Below, piece by piece: positions 44,901 to 59,400 of a stretch of DNA of 64,000 bases. The notes under the pieces were generated by a model, which was not told the DNA's origin, searched no databases, and saw only the letters and a program-made list of their open reading frames with translations. Position numbers and translations under genes: made by a program. The stretch is from Blastomussa wellsi (lineage: Eukaryota > Cnidaria > Anthozoa > Scleractinia > Plerogyridae): the NCBI GenBank assembly GCA_947652115.1, contig OX393573.1, forward strand, positions 1,022,138 to 1,086,137. The letters are read 5' to 3'. Numbering within the stretch: the first letter of the stretch is position 1; each line of letters opens with the position of its first letter.

Positions 44901-47900
44901 GGACCCTGTGAAAGAATTGACATGTCATTGCTTTAACATTAGTTACAGTCCGCATGCAGCCCTCCAAGTTGGGACCAATTTAGTCTCCATGGTGACCAAA
45001 ATTTTGGAGCTGGCATCTAAATTGTAACAGAAGTTGCCAGCTGGTGACTAAAATTGAGAAGGATTGATCTCTTGAGCTAACTTTAGCGACTAAAATTTAG
45101 TCCGTGGCCAAATGGCCACCAAGGAAAAAAATAAACTTGGGTGGTTGTCTGCATGTAGTGATCTAATTCTGTTTGTTTATAAAAGGCATACAAAACAGAG
45201 AATAATACATCATGACAAACATCCTGTGACAGGTACAGTAAGTTAGTCAATTACTAATCAAATAATAATTAACAATTAAATTAAAAATTAGAGATTTCTA
45301 CTAATAAAAATTGAGATCAAATAATCTGATTGTTAGTAGAATAATAATCTAATATTTTTGTTAAAATAATGATTTTCAATTATTTCTCTATTACATGAAC
45401 TAGTATAATTAAACTTTGTGCTTTAGCAAATTTTCACACACTGAAATATTATCTTTAGAGACTTGCAAACACATGCTTGATTGCCTAGTTCATTCATGAC
45501 AACAATTTTGGCATTTTAAACTTGCTTCTCCAAAATGGTGAATGCCGAGCTGTTAAGTCCAGGGCTATCAGTAAGGGTCGGGGGCTTGGGAATTCCCGTG
45601 GCTACTATGAGTTTGAGCCCCAGCTACTTTGAAACAACCAAAACACTGGAAAGTGAAAAATACATCAAACAAGAAAATCCCCCGGCTACTTTTTTACTTT
45701 CCCTGCCTACTTGAAAAATTAGTCACAGCCCTGTGAGTCTTCTTGGAAATTGAGTTATCCAGTAATATTTAATTTAATTTCTAAAAACCCTCGAAAATGA
45801 TAATGTATGAATTATGTCAGACTTGATGCCATGTGGCATTGTTTCTTTATGGGTGTTAATGCCATGTGTAAACTGTAATAATCATAATATTGTGACTTGA
45901 CTACTTAGTGTTCCTATAACTTTGTCATAGGACTTGCTTTTAAACAGACCAGTGACAGTGTTGTTCTGTTTGTTGTGACGACTGAAACAGTTCTTGCATA
46001 CAACACTTCAGCCAAAGATCACCGAGTGAGTATCCTGTTTTATTTGTAGGTGTTTGTCCCATGTAAAGTGGGACAAGCATGCTGGTATGTTCAAAGTAAA
46101 ATGATGTATTTAATACTCGTTATAAACTGAAGACAACTGTTAAATTCATGATCTACTTATTTTTGAATTTAAATTTCCTTGATGCAATGAATAGGAGACG
46201 CATTATATGAACTGTGGATTAATGATGAAATGAAATAGTCCTCACAATTTTTAGTCTTGAAAATATATTTGAATCATTTCATCCATCTCAAAATTAACAC
46301 TCATACAGTAAAAATAGACCTATTGTTTCGATATCTTAAAATTTTATTTATTTGCTTAACAGGAAGTGCTGGATGCTCATGGCTGCGAACTTCGATGCTC
46401 TGTTATGAGTGATGCTTCACAAGAAAACCAGTTCATTGTGGCTAGGAAAGAAGTAAGCCTCCTCCTGTCTAATATTGTGTCAAACTGGATCATCCCATCA
46501 GGATTTTCCAGGTTGGGGGGGGGGGGGGGGGCAGGGGTGTCACACTGTGTCACACCCAGGGTACTCATCAGATTGTCATGTCGACATCTATCATGGGGTG
46601 GGGGGGGGGGTTAATGGGCACCCCAGGACTCCCCCTAGCTACACCCTTAGTAATCATTGTTTCCAAACTAGAGTGACAAGATTTAAAAACCACTGACTAT
46701 AGCTGCTCACACTTAACTCCAGTTTCTGACATCTAAGAGTATTACTACCCCCCCCCCCCTGGATGAGATGCTTGCCTGCCACAGGGTACTTCCGAGCATG
46801 CTGTCAGGTCGCCTAGTCAATAATTTGCTTGTACCCATTGATACTCCTTGATAAAGTGGGAGAAATTTCTTTTTTGAGATTTTTGTTATGTTGCATTACA
46901 TGCTACATCACTGTCATAGTCTATACTCTCATTCACCACAGCTCTTGAGCAATGAGCATGCTAGAATTCTCTTGGTTATTATTAATACAAAATTTAATGG
47001 CCCCAGCCAGTATTCATACTGTACTCATACTGTTTAATCCAGAGTTCAGCAACCATTAGGCCACCATGCCTCCAAACTAATCAATGATATCAGTGTGAAG
47101 TGGTTCCTAATTAATTGCATTCAGCATAGAGTGTTGACAATTAGCTTAAGTTGATTTGTTTGTTTGTCTTCCTTGTAGGCATTATACTTTTACCAGATTG
47201 ATGGCAGAGGTCCTTGTCTAGCATTTGAAGGTAAAAATAAATAATTTGTGCATTAAAGCCGTGTCTTTCCTCAGAGCTGTTTACTGCACTTTTTAATAAC
47301 ATGGGAACTCTTGATCTAGTGTCAGTCAACGAACCTTATGTTTTTCGTTGCCATTCATCTTCTAACTGAACCTCTCAGGAAGCAGCAGTTCACTTTAATT
47401 TAGAGTTGCGACTGTTATTATTAAAAGACCTGATTGGACCATTCTGGGAAAGTACTTTATTGAACTTTTCTTCATCAGTGGATTAGTGAATGGGGAAGAA
47501 AAATACTTGTTTTGGGAAGTTTTTACTTGAATGTGTTGAACAAGTGGATCACTGTAAAGTTTGATCATTACAAATGGTGAATAACAGTTAGGCCTTAATA
47601 TTTGATTTGTAGCAAGAAAAATAATATTAATTAATTTATTATTGATTAATTGTAATGTGTTCATAGGTGAGAAGCAGATGGTGACATGGTGGCGTGGTTA
47701 TCTTGTCGTCGTCAGTCAGGACAACAAACAGATTCAGAGACCATCAGTTGGGTAAGACACATTTTAATTCAAATTCATCTTAATATTAAATGTTATTAAT
47801 TAAAAATGATTGTTAATTATGAATTATTTTTATGCTTAATGTTACATTAAGAAAATATTGCATACTTGATGGTTTTTTATTTTCACTTCCTGTGAGACTG

Positions 47901-48775
47901 TGTGGAGAACTTAGAAGTTGATCACTGACAAACCTGCAATTTTGTGCCAGACTTTAAAATTTTAATGACATTATTAATTTTTGACATAGAAAAATAATGT
48001 CTCACATTTGAATTGCAGGGGTAGCTCTCTATCAAAGAATGTTAATGTCGTCACTGTTTATGATATTCAAAACAAATTTATTGGTAAGAGTTTGCAAAAA
48101 AACATTCATTGTTTCAAATTTAATATTAGTGCATTTTATAAGGCTCACATTCATTTGATATAAAAACAGTTTGTTGCATGTTTTATCCCTAATTGTACCT
48201 TGTGGTGTATCAAGCAAGTTTAGGTTGAACCTGGTTCTTGAATTGTTTCATGGCTTGACCAAACAAGTCTGATATCCAAGTCTGTACCCAAATGTGGTTA
48301 AAAAGGCAACGTTATGTCGGTGACAGTACATGCTGTATTTTATTAAATGGGCCATTATTATCAAAGAAGCTTCAAGTCGCTACTTAAGTGTTACAGCCAA
48401 TAACCTCACAGCAAAACTGGTCAATCAGTTTTTCATGAGCCAGACTTATAACACTCCACTGACAAACAACTGTTCACTTGACTCAGATGATTCGTGACTT
48501 CTGCTCAGGTTGTCAAAAACGTCAGTCAATACTACCGACAATAGTCCTTTTCAGGGCTACTCTGATCTCACACGGATGATCAGACTAACTGATTATAACT
48601 GTTACTCCTGGTTCAAACTATTTACTGTATATAAAATTAATTAACAGATATTACACACCAAACACACAGTTTCCAATTCTGATTTCTTTCTGCAGCTTTT
48701 ACTGGAACTTTTCAAGGTGTAATTGATGTAATATGTGAATGGGGCAGCTTGTTTGTAATTACAATGGAAAATAAG
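41935..48775 (+). other. VPS11: VPS11 exons 1-14: N-terminal beta-propeller
   Basis: Exons 41935-41949, 42021-42095, 42451-42502, 42716-42837, 43394-43447, 44094-44162, 44626-44723, 45186-45232, 45931-46025, 46363-46452, 47179-47230, 47667-47751, 48019-48083, 48696-48775. Blade-like beta-rich sequence such as GFVHFLGRDLTITSFQAYEM, IIRVWNLDK, VVLFVVTTETVLAYN and FVITMENK. Introns contain poly-G runs (46516, 46596), SINE debris (43675-43770, 46755-46845), and degraded repeats around 45540-45720. Confidence 0.93.
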
Positions 48776-50411
48776 GTGATTCAAATTTAATTGCTGCAAT
48801 GGTTTTTGACGCCTTTTTCATCCGTAAGCTTACAGATTTATCCTAATAATGAACAGATTTTAGAGTAACTGTTTATTGTTTTTAATATGACAGTGTTTTA
48901 GAACATTATTTTTTATTGCCAATCATTAAATGAGGTACCACTAATCACAATCAGTCATTAATTTTTTTTTTCAGATATTTCAGTTGGAAGAGAAGGACAC
49001 ACAAACAAAGTTAGAAATTCTTTTTAAGAAAAATCTCTATGCAATGGCAATCAGGTATAATGTGTGAAAATTAAGTTTCTTGTTCTGACAAAATGGCTCA
49101 GTTGTTGTTAGGCCACAGGCAGCCCAAGCTCACGTTGTAATCAGGATCATACTGCATAATAGCTGTCATGGCAAAAATATAAGAATTTGTATGGGAATAA
49201 TTTACAACACCTTTTAGCAGTGAGCTTGGGCTGCCTGTGGTTAGGCAAGACACTTTACTCTCGTAGTACCCTGTTCACCCAGGTGTATAAATGGTTACCG
49301 GCAAATTTAATGCTGGGGGTAACCCTGCTAGGGACAAGCATCCCATCGAGGGGGAGTAGAAATACTCCTAACTCCTAGTGGCTTCATACTAAGGAAGCTG
49401 GGATAAACTCTGACCTGTACACCAACCACAGGTCGACAAATCTTCCCAAGACTGCTGGATAAAAGGACTTCTCAGCGGGAAAGTACTGAAGCATGAAAAA
49501 ACAACATACAGAGTTACAAATAGTTCATTTTCTCACAGATATTTGTGAATATTTTATACTTCAGATAGAAACTAACCCTTGACCCTTCACAGATGCACAT
49601 TTAATGTTTTATTCAGCAGTCATGGTTAATTTGAAACTACACTCTTTACAATGTTCATCATTCAATCGTTTTAATGTTTCTGTTTATGTTCCCTCTTTCT
49701 TTCTTTTTCAAGTTTGGCAAAGAGTCAGCATTATTCGGATGGCTTGATTGACATATTTACACAATATGGAGATCACTTGTACAGGTAGCAATTGTTTTAA
49801 CTAGCACGTTATATTTATTTTAAATATTTTTAATTAACTGAGTTTATTGATTTATTCAACCAAGCTGTGAATTTTTGGTGGGTACTGCCTCTGTCCTTCA
49901 CTCTGGTGAAGGTTGACAGAGGCCACCAAAAATTTCAATAAAATTGCATTAATTAATTAATTAATTGACTATAATTAATTAATTAATTATAATTAATTAT
50001 AGTAATTAATTAATTATAATAATAATATTTTTCACTCAGCAAAGGGGATCATGATGGTGCAATAAAACAGTACATTAAAACCATTGGACACCTGGAACCA
50101 TCTTATGTCATTCGCAAGGTACTGTGAATTGACACAGTTCAATATGTATACACTGGCAAATTCATAATTAGGGTTTGGTTCCTATATGGTCTTGGTTTGT
50201 TTGTGAGGTTTTCAAAAATTGGGATGAATCACTAACTGATAGAATGACACTGCTCTTAGACTAGTGAAAATGTATGTTTGCACTTGGTGGTACCTGCATT
50301 CCAAAGCCTTCTTTCATTTTGCGTACTAATTTTTTCTTCCTTTCAAAAAAATAACTGCCTGATCACAGGTTAACTAGATGGTGACATTTGAGTGTTTTAG
50401 ACAGTGTTGAG

Positions 50412-50456
<45 letters not shown>

Positions 50457-53400
50457 GTATAACAATATCCATTCGCTCTGAAGAAGGGTTAACACTCAAA
50501 ACGCCAGCTCTCGAATATCTTTACAGTGGCCAATTTACATTATCAACCCAGTTGATAAAACCAAATTATAGTGTTTGCAAATAGTTTGTTGTCGTTGTTT
50601 TCAGTTCTTGGATGCCCAAAGAATTCACAACCTTACAGCGTATCTTCAGGTTAGTACAAAATAAACCTGATCATTGATGTTGAACCCTAAAAAAATGTTA
50701 TTTTTCAGGTGTGCTCAGTTTAGAAAGCCAACTCATTGTGACTGTTTTATTCATGTGAAAGTCTAATGCAGACCTGGGACCAAAATCCGTAATTCCCCCA
50801 CCCCCGCCCCCCAAAGTTAGACAAGAAAATGGATTATCCCCATCCATTTCATATGCGTATGACCCACTTCCCCCCCCTCTAGAAGCATGCCGTTTATTGT
50901 TTGTATCTCTTGTTAGGCTCTGCACAAACAGGGACTTGCCAATGCCGATCATACCACGCTGCTTCTTAACTGTTATACCAAGCTCAAAGACGTCTCCATG
51001 CTGGATGAGTTTATCATGGTACAAATTTTCTTTACTTATTGACCTAATTTCTTTAATGTGAGTTCTAAGAACTTGGTGGACCATGTTGGCAATGTGACAT
51101 AGCTGATAATTTTCTTGAGTTCATCACTAGCCTCCCATGCAGGTGAGGGGATTGCGTTACACTTGCCCCCACATTTGTGGGGACAAGTGTCTCGCAATCA
51201 CCTTATAACGCCTGCGTGGGGCGTGGGAGGTGAGCTCATCACATGTCTGCTTGACAATGTATTGAGAATGTAAAGAGAAATTTCATGTAGATCACTCTTG
51301 GAAAGTAAATGGTTAGAGTGGACAGTCTTTCGTGTAACAATAATGTGTTTGTTTTCATTTTAATTTCAGACCGACAGAGAATTAAACTTTGATGTTGAAA
51401 CTGCACTCAAGGTAGAATTCCTCCAAATGTAAATTGCTTTTGCTTACTTTCTCAAACAATCAAATGGAAAACCAAAACCAATCGTGACTCGCTCATTGCA
51501 CGTTTTCTTTCGCTTCATGCTGGCTACATGGATTTTCCTTTGAGTTGTGATCGAGCAGTGTGGTTACTTTGGTCTGGTTTTACAACACTCGTTGAAAATC
51601 ATTTTGTCAAATTCTGGGGTTTACCTCGGTGTAGACACTTGTGAAATTTTTCTTTGGTTTGGAGCTGTTGTTTCCTGCAATCCTGCAAGTCCTGCTCTAT
51701 ATATTGTTTTGAGTTCATTTTACCTCAACTGTTCTTTATTTTACGTCACTGGTGAGTTTCACAGGTTTTTGCACAGAGGATTGGCCAAATTCTGCTTTGT
51801 TTTGTAGGAATTAATAAGTTGTAATGTGCTAATTAACTAAACTGTTATCTCTTTAATTACAGGTCTGTCGCCAAGCTGGGTACTTCAAGCATGCAGTATA
51901 TTTAGCAGAGAAATATGACCAGCATGACTTGTAAGTGCTACACACTGAATAAAAGAGGGCCATTTTCAACTAATGGCACTGTAAAACTTTCTAAAAACAA
52001 ACAGCATCCTTTCACCTTGCCCCTTTGGCTGGTTTCGAGTAGTCAGAATTGTTAATGTGTTCACTGGTAAACCCCTTTACGCTGTTTATATCCTCACTCG
52101 AATCTCAGTTAAATATCAGAGATTGTGGCATCGTTCAACACATACAAACCTTTTGCTGATTTTTTCTTAGATATTTGAAGATTCAACTGGAAGATCTCAA
52201 AGATTACCAGAGAGCTTTGTCCTACATTGGAAAACTAGACTTTTACGAGGTACAGTGCAGACATTAATAGGTGATACTTTTGTGAATGTTTATTCAGAAG
52301 AAGAAAACAACTAAAAACAATGGTGGTTTTTAAAATAGAGCTGTTCATCCAGCTTGTGCAAAGGGCAGGTAAAATCTTATCAATCAAGTTACCATTTTGT
52401 TAGTTTTTGCACCTCATTTGTGATAAAGAATGCAGCTGTACCGTGATTGGCTAAAATGTGATGCACAAGATTAAACAGCAAATTGCAGAGTTTGTAGATC
52501 TCGTTCTATTCTAGTTCTTGGTTTTGCATAATTACGCTTAGTGATCATTTAAAAGAACTCCTGCCACTTTTTCAACCAATCAGGAGTAAAACGTAAACCA
52601 ATCATGACTCATGCACAGAGACGTTTTCCCGTGTTTCTTGTTGAGTTTTGATTGGTTGACTGGATTGTTTGTGTTCTTTGTAACATTGGTCAGAGTGATT
52701 GCTATGGTTTTGTTTTGGTTTACGATAGTCAATCGAAAATCGCTATATAAACCTAAATAAGAACGTGCTTTATTATAACTTTGGAAAGTTAGTGGAATGT
52801 AGTTACTAGACAAGTTCTGCATTATTATTTCATTTAAGGCCGAAGGAAACATGAAAAAGTATGGCAAGAGTCTGGTAAATGCTGTTCCTAATGAGGCAAC
52901 AAAGCTACTCAAAGTGTTATGCACGGATTACAGACCGCAAAGACTTGAACGTAAGTTTTACAATTTTTACCTTCCCAACAGTGAACAGAGAATTTAATTT
53001 TTCATTGTAAACATGTAAGTTTAGCTATGCCTGTTTTGTTGCTAACAAGAAAAACTTTTAGTACGATTTTGAGTATTAAAAGTGAACCTAGATCACCAAT
53101 GGTTTGGTTTTGTAGATTAGCAAATGGCAACTGACAAGATTCCAGAAGATAGTGACGGAGGAACACTAACTACTCAAGGCTCGCGTTTTAAAGATTAGAT
53201 CGCATTCTATCGAAACTGCGTAAAAATCATGTTGCAGTATAAATTCTATATTTATATTTGTCAATCATAAGATTTGATGCCAAAAATTATGAAATAACTA
53301 TTATAAGACAAATTACTAATCACAGAGCTCATGGGTATTGGGCTGTGAACATTTCAGAGTAAAAAGTGTTGATCAAAATACAGATTCTCCAAGATTAACC

Positions 53401-56400
53401 ACAATATTTGTATGAAAGTCAGTGAGGAGAATATTGATGCTGTTGCTCTGTAGGCACAGTTTCTGGTTCTGTTACTCCAGTCAGTGTCGGGGTCTTTCAG
53501 CCCATGACAACCGTTCTGGGTAAGCTTCAGTAATCCATTCACATCCACCCTTCATTTATTTCACGCTCCATGTATCCATTCATAGAACAAACAGCAAGAA
53601 CAATGCCCCGAGCCCCTAAAACAATAGCAACTGCTACCAGTAGAATTACAAGCTTACGAGAACTTCTGCACTACCAATTACAATATATGAATAGAGGGGG
53701 TAAGTTTCGAAAGAAACTGTGGTGCTGCGTCGGTGGGAAGTATAACAATATAGTTTGGTTTTATCAGCTGGGTTGATAATGTGAATTGGCCACCGTAAAG
53801 AGATTCAAGAGCTGACGTTTCGAGCGTTAGCCCTTCGTTCGTTAGCCCTCCGACGAAGGGCTAACGCTCGAAACGTCAGCTCTTGAATCTCTTTACGGTG
53901 GCCAATTCACATTATCAACCCAGTTGATAAAACCAAATTATACAATTACAATATAGACAAACCTGAAACTCAAGGCTCGCGTTTTAAAGATTAAATCGCA
54001 TTCTATCGAAACTGCGCAAAAATCATGTTGCAGTATAAATTCTATATTTAGTCAGAGTGTCAATCATAACACAAATTACTAATCACAGAGCTCATGGGTA
54101 TTGGGCTGTGAACATTTCAGAGTAAAAAGTGTTGATCAAAATACAGATTCTCCAAGATTAACCACAATATTTGTATGAAAGTCAGTGAGGAGAATATTGA
54201 TGCTGTTGCTCTGTAGGCACAGTTTCTGGTTCTGTTACTCCACTCAGTGTTGGGGTCTTTCAGTCCATGGCAACCGTTCTGGGTAAGCTTCAGCAATCCA
54301 TTCACATCCACCCTTCATTTATGTCACGCTCCATGCGTTACATTTCACGTCACGCTTCTTGCTCTATTATACAGTGTGTGTTACATGTCACGTCACGCTT
54401 CATTCTCCACCATGCCTTGTACATCTCACATCGCAATAGTCTAAAACATCATCATAGCCAAATTGTTTGCCAAATTTTTTCTCACCATCAAATGTTCTTC
54501 CGAGAAACAAAAGGTGTTTTGAAACATTGAAATTGCGATTATATTATGCTAACAATTCCAGCATTTGTTTCAGATCCTGCCGCGGATGTGGAGCGGAAGA
54601 TCCACAAAGCCCGCGCAGAAGAGTTCATTCACATCTTTGTTCATCAAAAGGCCAAGTTGATCGAGTTCCTTGAGCACATGGTACAGGTAAGTAACACACC
54701 ACTTCCAGAGTGTTTTGCTTTACGTCACACTCGTAGATAGTCACGCAACCCTCCTTCCTTTTAGAGTCATGGTTCAGTGCTTTCGTGTTGACTTAACTAC
54801 AGGTGTTACAGTTGCCTCTGATAATTAAACGGCCGAAGAAGTCACGCCTTTCCAAACGAAGTCGAATGTGCCCGTGGGCTGCCGTGCACAACAAATTTTT
54901 GCTGAACGCCACCAAGAGTTGCCGAGGGCTGTCAAGTACAGTAAATCGTGACCATTTGCAACTGATATTAGCCAAGGGCTGCCAGCACCTGAAGCGCGAT
55001 CTCGCCTTATTGACTTTAAAAAGCGAGCAAAATTTTTTCGTTGATCAAAAATCAGCAGAAATATCTGCTTAGAGTGTTTCTTGGCAGTAAGAGTGAAGAA
55101 AAGTTATTAACCGTTTTTGTGTGTCTTGGTTACAGGTGCAACCTCATTCATCTAACCTTGTGTACAATACACTTCTTGAACTTTACCTTAACGACGCTGC
55201 TCGCCAGAAGGATGTGGAGGTATTTTAAGCGTTGTCACGCAATAACAGCATGTCACACAATCATAGTGTATTTAACCAGAAATCAGTACTTTTATTGAAT
55301 TTTACCCTGAACATAAAACGTGTTGAAGTTCGCCAGAAGATTGTGGAATTACCGTGACATGATATCACGCAACACCAGTATGTCACGTAGTCACTAATGT
55401 CTTGTGTTCCTGAGTAAAAAGGTAGACCGTAATCCCTTGAATACCATACAGAAAAGAGCATGAACGTCAAATGTGGCAAAACTAGTAGAAAATTTTTGTG
55501 ATGCCACGAGTGGAATAATTTTTCAGTCTCATTTTAATGTACTTTTTATCTTTGTCTTATAACAGGCACAAGTCGAATATGAACGTAAAGCACTTGATTT
55601 GCTCAAAAATGTAGAGGTACCTTTAATGACTTACAAATTGGCCCCCATGTGGATGCCCCTCCCCTCTAATTAACTTCCCAAGATGATAAATCAAATAGAA
55701 AACAAGACATCTTTACGCCTGAAGGCATTTATCTACCATAGGCACTTACTTTTACTGCTAAATTTGTTACCAAACTGACACTAAAATGAGCAAGCTATTT
55801 AAAATTCCACTTCATTTCTTCTGTGAACCAGAAATAGCCCCTCTCCCCTGCTGGGGGGCGGGCTTACTAGAGCTTTTGATAATTGTTGTTTTGGTTATCT
55901 TGTAGGCACGTTATGACATTGACCACGCCCTAGTTCTAGCACAGATGCACCACTTCAAAGCGGGTATCCTGTATCTATATGAAAAGGCTAAACTGTAAGT
56001 ATTCAGTGTAGTGTGAGATATTAGCAAACCTTAGATAGTAACACAACTGCGACTTTCAAATTCCAATCAGGCTACTGGAAAGGCGAGATTGTAAACCGTG
56101 ATAATCGACAACACCATGTTTGAAAAGTGGTACTCGGCATGCGCTGATTTTAAGGTTCTTGATACGGCTGTGGGCGAGTACATGCTTTAGCCTGTGGTTG
56201 GACGCGTGTGTTTTCTTGTTTAAAATGCTTTTTTCGTACCTTCCTGGTGGATCCTTATTCAACCTTTCTACACAAAGTAAAACCCTTTGACTACTCACGT
56301 AATCAGTTTCTCTGGTGAGATAAAAGGTCTCGTCCCTCGTACAACTTTACTCGTACGTAGTCATTTTTTGATTGTTCTCATCATAATTTTCCACAGGGAC

Positions 56401-59400
56401 GTTGTTTTTAAATCGTGCCCCATTTGCGATTATCAGCATCTGTTAGGAGTCGAGAGAACAGCGAAAATCGAGGTTAATCGTGACCGAGCGTAACCAAATA
56501 TTTGAATATTGTGTGACATAGCGTTACAGAATCGAGTTTAGTGGCGTGACACTTTTGAACTCGTTTTAGTTACCAACAGATACTTCATTACCACATGGAG
56601 CAGAACGAGTACGGTCACGTGATTGACACGTGTAAGAAGTATGGGTAAGTGAACTCTGTACAGTATCAGCAGTTTATTATTTCAATTGAATTTTCATATA
56701 AATTGTTCTTCTCTGGCGTATTTAATTTACTTTCTTAATAAATCATTTCACGTTGTTAACAGCACTCTGGATGCTAGTTTGTGGGTTCAAGCTCTCTCGT
56801 ACTTTGCCCGACGGGAAACAGATTGCAAGTCCCAAATTATGGAAGTGCTGTCTCATATCCTTTCATAATGTTCCTAAAGTCATTAATCATTCTCGTCCCC
56901 AGAGCCCTCGTTCTTTTGGTCACGTGGTCGGCGAACGAGGAACGGACAACTTGAACGAGTAGCTCTGGGGACGAGAATGGTCATTAATCGATAAAATAAT
57001 TTCTTATTTAATACCCATATAAAGCAGACATTGGATAAAATGAACAAAATAACGTATTCTACCATAATGTTGAAAAACAAGGTGAATATTTCCTTAATCG
57101 CAAGTCAAATATCGATCGTGGAAACCTCATGTCTCCGCTGCTAGTGTTACAAAATCTGGCTCACAACTCCACAGCCACACTCGCTGTAGTCAAGGTAAGA
57201 GTGATTGTTAGTTTTCATTGTCTTGTTCCAGAAAATATCCATATTTCCACCCCCCCCCCCTACACCCCATACGCCCTATCCCCCATACCCCTTGGAATTT
57301 CCATAGACCCTCAATTGTGAGGGTATGGATAGCTTATGGAGCCACAAATTGATCTACACAGAGGCGGCTATTTTTTTCTCCGTAAATCAAAACAATTCTC
57401 AGTTCAGTCAACTTTTGTGCTGCGCTAACAGGTAAGTGTTGTGGTCTGGCCTCGTTTCATGGGTTGGTGCTTAACATAGGGGTAACCTCGCTGTACCCTT
57501 CCCCCATTGGACGGACGTAGGCGTATCTAAGAAAAAAATTGAGTATGAAGTATGAAACTCGTATTTGATTTGATCTGCTTGTCGATAAAACGTAAATAGA
57601 GTGCCGTAGCGAGTTTGGAAAGCTAACGTTTCGATAGCCTCCTTCGCAGTGGACGTTCTTTGGCTCGTCACGCAAGAGAATATTGCGTGACGAGCCAAAA
57701 GAAAATCTCCGTTGGAGGCTAACGTTTCGAGCGTGAGGCCCAGACGTAAAATGTTACCGTTCATTTTGCAGCGTTCGCGTGTGATTTGGACTCAGCAACT
57801 TGTTTGCAATGTTTTTTTTTGTAGGAATACATTATCCATCGTTTGCAAATGGAAGATGAACTCATTGCTAATGTAAGTGAATTAGTGTAGTGCAAGTGTA
57901 AATGAATTAGAGTTATTTATTTACTTATTTCGTTATTTTCCTTTTTATTTTTTTATCATTAAGTATGTGGTCTATTTTTAAGAAAAGTTGGTGTGAAATC
58001 TTACGATTTTTACCGACAGAGTTAAATGCAGATGTAGGCAAACTGACTGCTGGTTGTTTTATCATGGTTCATCAAGCTTAAACCATTCCTTGATAACTAG
58101 AAACCCAGTAAGAATAGTGTGATTTTGTAGAACAGAAATCGACAATTGACAGGAACTCATTTGGAAGTGAGGACGAATAGCTACTATGCCGAGGATGGAA
58201 ATGATTCTCATTTATGGTCATGTTACTAGACTGCGAGTAGTTCCTTTTTTTCTCAGACCGTCGAGCGAGAAGCGAAACAATGGCCGCGCGAAACCTGGAA
58301 GACGCGCCGTGAGGATGAAAAAGAATAGCAAGGATGGAAATGGTTGCCTCGCGATCTCGTTGCTATTAATTTAGAATAATTTACAGAAAATATTAAAGGA
58401 AGATGGGCTCAAGTTGCAGTTTATTAATAATCCCCAGTGTCAGAAAGCAGAGAAAGAAATGCTTCAAGAAAAAATTCTTTGTTCAGATTTAGTGTTGTAC
58501 AAGTTTGTATTTGTTTTGTTACAGGATGAGCGTTATATTCGTCAGTATCGAGAGGAAACTGAAAAAATGCGGAACCAGATCAAAGAGTTGAAGACAAGGT
58601 GAGAACCGCAAACATAGCAAGGATGTTCGTATAAGCATTGACTTAATAAATAATTCAGAGATAGATTTTTCGTTCTGGTAAACTGGCAGCTGGAACAGCA
58701 ATTGTTGGTCTGTCTGTCTGTCTGTCTGTCGTTTGTGTCTGTCTGTCTGTCAGTCCGTCTACCTGCAGTGCCTGTATTTTCTGCTTATCATTTGCTTGTA
58801 CAACTATGTGCTGATCAAACTATTCCATTTGTGTCCGTCTACTTGTATGTCTGGACATGTCTGTCTGTCCGTTCGTCGTGTTATTTGCAAAGAAGTTTAC
58901 CTGAAAAAGTACATTCGCGTATTCCCTCTTATCTTTTTTTGGAGGTAATAAGACCCGGCTGTCTGAAAATAAAAGAAGTTTACTTTGCTTTGCCATCTTG
59001 TCTTGTCACGTGTTTCGTATAACATTCCACGTCACTCAATTCTCAATTAACAGTGCGAAGATCTTTCAAGGAGCAAAGTGCAGTGTGTGTTCCCGACCTT
59101 TGGACCTCCCTGCAGTTCATTTCCTGTGTCAGCATTCATTTCACCAGATGTAAGTACAGCACGTGTACAGCACACGTGAATTTCACGTGATCGCCTGATC
59201 ACATGATCCGTGACAAACTTTGGTACCTTTCTTTGCAGTTGTTTTGAGGGATATGCTGAAACAGACAACGAATGCCCAATTTGTGCTCCTGAAAACAGGT
59301 GGGTGCGATTCTCTTCCAGATTGGCTTTGTAACACTGGAAAAGATTATAGCGTATTTCTTCTATTTAGTCTACTGTCTCCGTTGACGCTGTGGCATGGAA

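Larger units (their letters stand above)
48975..57194 (+). other. VPS11: VPS11 exons 15-31: alpha-solenoid with CHC-type repeat
   Basis: Exons 48975-49054, 49713-49784, 50040-50118, 50605-50649, 50917-51018, 51370-51411, 51863-51930, 52171-52249, 52839-52950, 53454-53519 (24a), 54217-54282 (24b), 54574-54686, 55136-55219, 55566-55616, 55906-55994, 56570-56644, 56763-56854, 57109-57194. Helical repeats including ADHTTLLLNCYTKLKD, AGYFKHAVYLAEKYDQHD, EFLEHMVQVQPHS, ALVLAQMHHFKAGILYLYEK and LWVQALSYFARRE. Confidence 0.93.

Noticed and set aside
50698..51084. 128-codon minus-strand ORF
   Set aside because: Antisense to VPS11 exon 19 and a poly-C tract.
56763..56868. VPS11 ending at the in-frame TAA just after exon 30
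   Set aside because: The conserved downstream exons through the RING and C-terminal motif continue in frame once the ATATCC intron is removed.
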